A stretch of 64,000 nucleotides of DNA, taken from the NCBI GenBank assembly GCA_019240405.1, contig JAFAYL010000020.1, forward strand, positions 158,865 to 222,864, in the 5' to 3' direction. The notes beneath the pieces were generated by a model. That model saw only the letters and a program-made list of their open reading frames with translations. It did not search any database and was not told the DNA's origin. Source of the stretch: Acidobacteriaceae bacterium (lineage in GTDB: Bacteria; Acidobacteriota; Terriglobia; Bryobacterales; Bryobacteraceae). A program made the position numbers and the translations under genes. Of this stretch, positions 60,728 to 64,000 are shown piece after piece; position 1 is the stretch's first letter, and every line of letters begins with the position of its first letter.

Positions 60728-63553
60728 TTATTCTGCGCTGGCTAGGACGTTCAGATGGGTGCGCGCTTGCTTCGAATATATCGGCCGCGGATCAGAAACC
60801 AGCTTGTTCTGGCTCAGCTGCAATAAGCGTTGTGCCTCTCGTCTATCGCCGAGCGCATGTAAACACCAACCAAGCGCGCTTTCGGTTTCGCCAACCTGCC
60901 AGGCGGGTATGCGGAATGGTGGAGCGTAAGCCGACGCGAGAGCGTTTCGCAAGATCGGTTCCGCGGCATCAGGTTTTCCTTCTGCCGTGAGAGCTTCCCC
61001 CAATCTGACTTCGGCAGTGGTGACCGGAGGATATCCGGGCGGGAGTTTCGTTTTGAAAATCGTGAGAGCTTTGCGCAGCATCGGCTCCGCGCTCGCCGCA
61101 TCACCCTGGAAGACTCTCGCTTCCGCCAGAGCTATCATTGTCCACGCGGTTTCGGGCGCAGTCTCTCCGCCACGCGCGGCGCGTTGAATTTTGAGTGCGC
61201 GCTTGGCCAGTTCTTCTGCTTTCGAATAATGGCCGCTATCAAGTTCGAGCAACGCATATTTTGACAGAATCTTAGCTGTTCTGTATGCATCGATGTTTGG
61301 GGGTTGCTGCGCAACAGCGAGGGCCCGTTCAAAATACTGCCCGGCCTCGTTGTATTTCCCCTCTGCCTGAAGCACTCTGGCCCAGCTGCTCAGAATAACT
61401 GCCATGTGAGTCTGACCTTGCTTCGACCAGAGTGCGAACGATTCACGAAGCACGGGCTCCGCATTGCGCCAATCTCCCTCATCCAAGAGCACGCCTCCTA
61501 GGAGATTCAATGGGTACCCAAGGTCGGGATGGGTGTTGCCTAAAACCCGGCGCTCGGTAGTCAGGCTTTCGCGAAGCTTGGTCTCGGCTGTGAAAAGATT
61601 TCCCAAGCGCTGCAGCGCTCCAGCCAGGTTGTGCAAGTCTATCGTGTAGTCGGGGCTATCACTGCCTTCGATGTGCTTGACGATCTCCACGGCCTCGTTG
61701 AGAAGCTGGGTCGCCTCCATATACTCGCCCTTTTTTTCAAGAACCAGCGCCAGGTAATTTCGAGCCACACTCCCAAGATTTGTGCTGTGTCGGCTATAAA
61801 TCCCAAGCGCCTGTCGCAGTTTCGATTCGGCCTCCGTATCCTTACCTTCCAGGTAAAGGCACTCGCCGAGGTCCGTGAGGCTATCGGCAACTACGGTGCT
61901 ATCGCTACCGAATTTCATCTGCCTGATAGAGAGCGCCTGCCGGAACAGTGGCTCGGCTCGCCCGTACTCGCCCCTCAGTCGAGTGGCGGTTGCGAGGAGC
62001 AACAGCGAGTCGGCCGTGAAAGGGTTTTGAAATCCCAACGATTGGGCACGGAGTTTAAAAGAGCGCTCGGCGAGCTTCTGGGCCCGGTCGTAGACGCCGA
62101 GCAGCTTATAAGCATGGGCGATGGCGTAAAGCAAGGAGGCTCGAATCACGGGCTCGCCGGCCAATTCCTTGTCGACTCGACTGGCGCCTCGGTCCAGCAG
62201 CTCGCGCGCCGTAACCGTTCTTCCGCGCGCTTCCGCCGGTGTTGCAGCCTGAAACATATCCGTAAGGAACGTGGCCTCCCGTTCTGCGCTGAGCCGTTCC
62301 TTTTCGGCCCTGACCCGCTCTTCATTCGCCCGCTGGGTCAGTATCGCCATAGCCGCACTGAACCCGGCTAATGACAACGCCAATAGCATCGCTGTGATCG
62401 CGGCAAGCTTGTGGCGGGACACAAACTTTCGTGCCCGATACACCCAGCCGTTATCACAAGCGATGACCGGATAACCATTTAGATAACTGGACAGGTCAGC
62501 GCCTAAGTCAGCCGCGGAAGAATAGCGCCGTTCCGGCTCTTTTCGCATCGTCATCAACACGATGTGATCTAAATCGCCCTTTAACTCGCGCGCCTCGGAA
62601 TGTCGACGATCCGGGCTGCGCAACACAACTGCGCTCGGGGGACGCGGATCCACTTCACAGATTTGACGTGCCATTTCAACTGGGTTGCCGGTCTGTTCTG
62701 CGAAAGGGTGCTCTCCGGCTAGCAACTCATACAAGAGAACGCCCAGCCCATAAACATCCGTAGCGGTGGTGATTGATTCTCCCGAGAGTTGCTCCGGGCT
62801 CGCATATTCCGGAGTCATCAAACGTTCGGTGGGCCGTGTCGTTGACACCATTTGCCAATCGCTGTCGGGATCCAGAAGTTTAGCGATGCCGAAGTCGAGA
62901 AGTTTCGGAGTGCCCTCCTCCGTGACGAGAACGTTGGCCGGTTTAATATCCCTGTGAACGACCAAATTCTTATGGGCATACTCCACTGCCGAGCAGACCT
63001 GCCGGAATAATTCGAGCTTGGCCTCTATAGAAGGACACTTTTCGCGGCAGTACTCGTCGATCGCCGTTCCGTCTACGTACTCCATCACCAAATATGGCGA
63101 TCCATCCGATGTCATTCCTCCATCGAGCAGGTCTGCAATATTGGGATGATTCAGGTTCGCGAGAATCTGGCGCTCACGTTCGAATCGCTGCAACATCGTC
63201 TCGCTCTGCCACAGGGCTGCGTGCATCAGCTTGATGGCAACGAACTGCTGATACTGTTCGTCCGCCCGAGCGGCGAGGAAAACTCTTCCCATGCCGCCTT
63301 CACCTAACACGCGCACCAGCACGTAAGATCCAATGCGCCGGCCTATGAATGTAAGTTCGCGAGCCGCCTCCACCACCGCCGTCTGCAACGAGCCGAGCGG
63401 CCTATCGGCGTGTGCCAGCAATCGTTCCACTTCGTTTTGAAGTTCCAGGTCGTCGCCGCACGCTTCGCTTACAAATGCAGTGCGCTCCGCAGGGTCCAAC
63501 TCCAACGATCGCTGAAACAGGTTATCCACCTGTTCCCACCGCTCTGCGATCAT
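60728..63553 (-). CDS. Membrane-bound Ser/Thr protein kinase with C-terminal TPR array
   Basis: The 941-residue protein has a cytoplasmic Hanks-type kinase domain: the glycine loop VLGEGGMGRVFLA, the catalytic loop HRDIKPANVLV and DFGIAKLL, all intact. A short linker leads to one transmembrane helix (AITAMLLALSLAGFSAAMAIL, about residue 390). The remaining 500 residues form many TPR units with repeating LG...Y..AE patterns, probably periplasmic. It follows the ECF sigma gene with a 4-bp overlap, a standard acidobacterial and planctomycete pairing, so it likely controls or responds to that sigma factor. Confidence 0.93.
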   Translation of the reverse strand: MIAERWEQVDNLFQRSLELDPAERTAFVSEACGDDLELQNEVERLLAHADRPLGSLQTAVVEAARELTFIGRRIGSYVLVRVLGEGGMGRVFLAARADEQYQQFVAIKLMHAALWQSETMLQRFERERQILANLNHPNIADLLDGGMTSDGSPYLVMEYVDGTAIDEYCREKCPSIEAKLELFRQVCSAVEYAHKNLVVHRDIKPANVLVTEEGTPKLLDFGIAKLLDPDSDWQMVSTTRPTERLMTPEYASPEQLSGESITTATDVYGLGVLLYELLAGEHPFAEQTGNPVEMARQICEVDPRPPSAVVLRSPDRRHSEARELKGDLDHIVLMTMRKEPERRYSSAADLGADLSSYLNGYPVIACDNGWVYRARKFVSRHKLAAITAMLLALSLAGFSAAMAILTQRANEERVRAEKERLSAEREATFLTDMFQAATPAEARGRTVTARELLDRGASRVDKELAGEPVIRASLLYAIAHAYKLLGVYDRAQKLAERSFKLRAQSLGFQNPFTADSLLLLATATRLRGEYGRAEPLFRQALSIRQMKFGSDSTVVADSLTDLGECLYLEGKDTEAESKLRQALGIYSRHSTNLGSVARNYLALVLEKKGEYMEATQLLNEAVEIVKHIEGSDSPDYTIDLHNLAGALQRLGNLFTAETKLRESLTTERRVLGNTHPDLGYPLNLLGGVLLDEGDWRNAEPVLRESFALWSKQGQTHMAVILSSWARVLQAEGKYNEAGQYFERALAVAQQPPNIDAYRTAKILSKYALLELDSGHYSKAEELAKRALKIQRAARGGETAPETAWTMIALAEARVFQGDAASAEPMLRKALTIFKTKLPPGYPPVTTAEVRLGEALTAEGKPDAAEPILRNALASAYAPPFRIPAWQVGETESALGWCLHALGDRREAQRLLQLSQNKLVSDPRPIYSKQARTHLNVLASAE

Positions 63554-64000
63554 GCTGAAAGCGCTGGCGTGAGTTCGCTATATAGCCATGCCTTAGCTGC
63601 CCTGAGTTCGCGATAAAGCGTCATCGGCGAAATGTCCAGAACAGCCGCACACTCATCGTAGGTCAAGCCTCCGAAAAAGAGGAGTTCGATGATACGGCTC
63701 TTGCGGATGTCGCGCTGCGCAAGTCTTTCGAGCGCCTGATCCAGGTCCAAAAGATCCGGCGCGGCTTCTCTCCCAATCGCAATCCCCTCGTCGAGTGTCA
63801 CTTTCCTGGGACGGCAACCGCGCTTCAGGCGGGCTTGACTCTTCGCATGGTCTACCAGAATGTGCCGCATCGCACTTGCGGCAACCGCCAAAAACTTGCT
63901 CTTGTCGTGCCATTCCGTATGGCCGGTCGCAAGCTTAACGTACATTTCGTGAACCAGAGCCGTTGGACGCAATGTGTGTCCCGGTCTTTGATCGAGAAGA
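63550..64000 (-). CDS. ECF-family RNA polymerase sigma factor (truncated by window end)
   Basis: The frame continues beyond the right window edge; 150 residues are visible. They include region 2 (RPTALVHEMYVKL, with the preceding LLDQRPGHT) and region 4 with an HTH-like ECAAVLDISPMTLYRELRAAKAWL. The linker AHSILVDHAK-type run appears as MRHILVDHAKSQARLKRG. It matches the TIGR02999-like sigma group paired with Ser/Thr kinases. The TTG at 63972 is internal. The stop overlaps the kinase ATG by 4 bp. Confidence 0.9.
   Translation of the reverse strand, partial: LLDQRPGHTLRPTALVHEMYVKLATGHTEWHDKSKFLAVAASAMRHILVDHAKSQARLKRGCRPRKVTLDEGIAIGREAAPDLLDLDQALERLAQRDIRKSRIIELLFFGGLTYDECAAVLDISPMTLYRELRAAKAWLYSELTPALSA

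Larger units (their letters stand above)
60322..60740. repeat. 419-bp direct repeat, copy B
   Basis: This is the partner of 58891-59309. It spans the 72-residue ORF copy B and its 5' region, and reaches 13 bp into the 3' end of the kinase gene (stop at 60728-60730). Confidence 0.85.

Noticed and set aside
1..64000. tRNA, rRNA, transposase or integrase genes
   Set aside because: None recognised in the intergenic gaps, which are nearly all shorter than 260 bp, nor among the coding regions.

Overview
The window reads as a chromosome segment of a Gram-negative bacterium, most likely an Acidobacteriota member (Solibacter/Bryobacter-like). The reasons are a VWFA-domain protein of the acidobacterial type, two giant Oar-like TonB-dependent receptors with an N-terminal carboxypeptidase-regulatory domain, an ECF sigma factor overlapping a Ser/Thr kinase with TPRs, and an LPS gene (lpxB). 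No rRNA or tRNA gene was seen. Taxonomy is inferred from gene families only.

Layout. 1-8412: end of a glycosyltransferase, rsmA, gltX, a NodU-type carbamoyltransferase, a TolC-like efflux protein, an alpha/beta hydrolase and a Ppx/GppA phosphatase. 8469-21231: a complete type I-D CRISPR-Cas locus. Its array has 20 identical 37-nt repeats plus one decayed terminal repeat. cas1-cas2-cas4 run on the minus strand into the array leader. The effector operon cas10d-(unknown)-csc2-csc1-cas3' runs on the plus strand, and cas6 with an unknown gene runs convergently on the minus strand. 21323-30098: lpxB, a catalytically dead M1-peptidase homologue, a glycosyltransferase, a sigma-54 activator, RlpA, a tiny Lys/Ser-rich peptide gene and a porin. 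30289-50026: housekeeping genes (dnaE-accA, mutS2, bcp, hsp20, a pseudouridine synthase, recA) mixed with envelope genes. 50151-57434: two TonB-dependent receptors. 57575-64000: a dead trypsin-like protein, a 419-bp direct duplication carrying 72-aa ORFs around a YeiH transporter, and the kinase/ECF pair.

The most notable signal is in the 252-bp intergenic region between cas1 and cas10d. Two divergent sigma70-type promoters overlap at their -35 boxes. About 120 bp downstream, in the predicted 5' leader of cas10d, sits a solitary CRISPR-repeat-like element (24 nt identical to the array repeat). The 16 nt that follow it, where a crRNA guide would begin, match the shared promoter region (12288-12303) at 15 of 16 positions. 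The single mismatch is at guide position 6, the position flipped out in type I crRNA complexes. This looks like a crRNA-like autoregulatory RNA (compare CreA and CasR RNAs) that would send the I-D effector to repress both the adaptation and the interference operon. A second imperfect repeat-like hairpin encloses the cas10d start codon.

Other items of interest are the extra gene in the I-D operon (a possible separate small subunit), two enzyme homologues with their catalytic residues replaced, and the duplicated 72-aa peptide cassette with a conserved inverted repeat.
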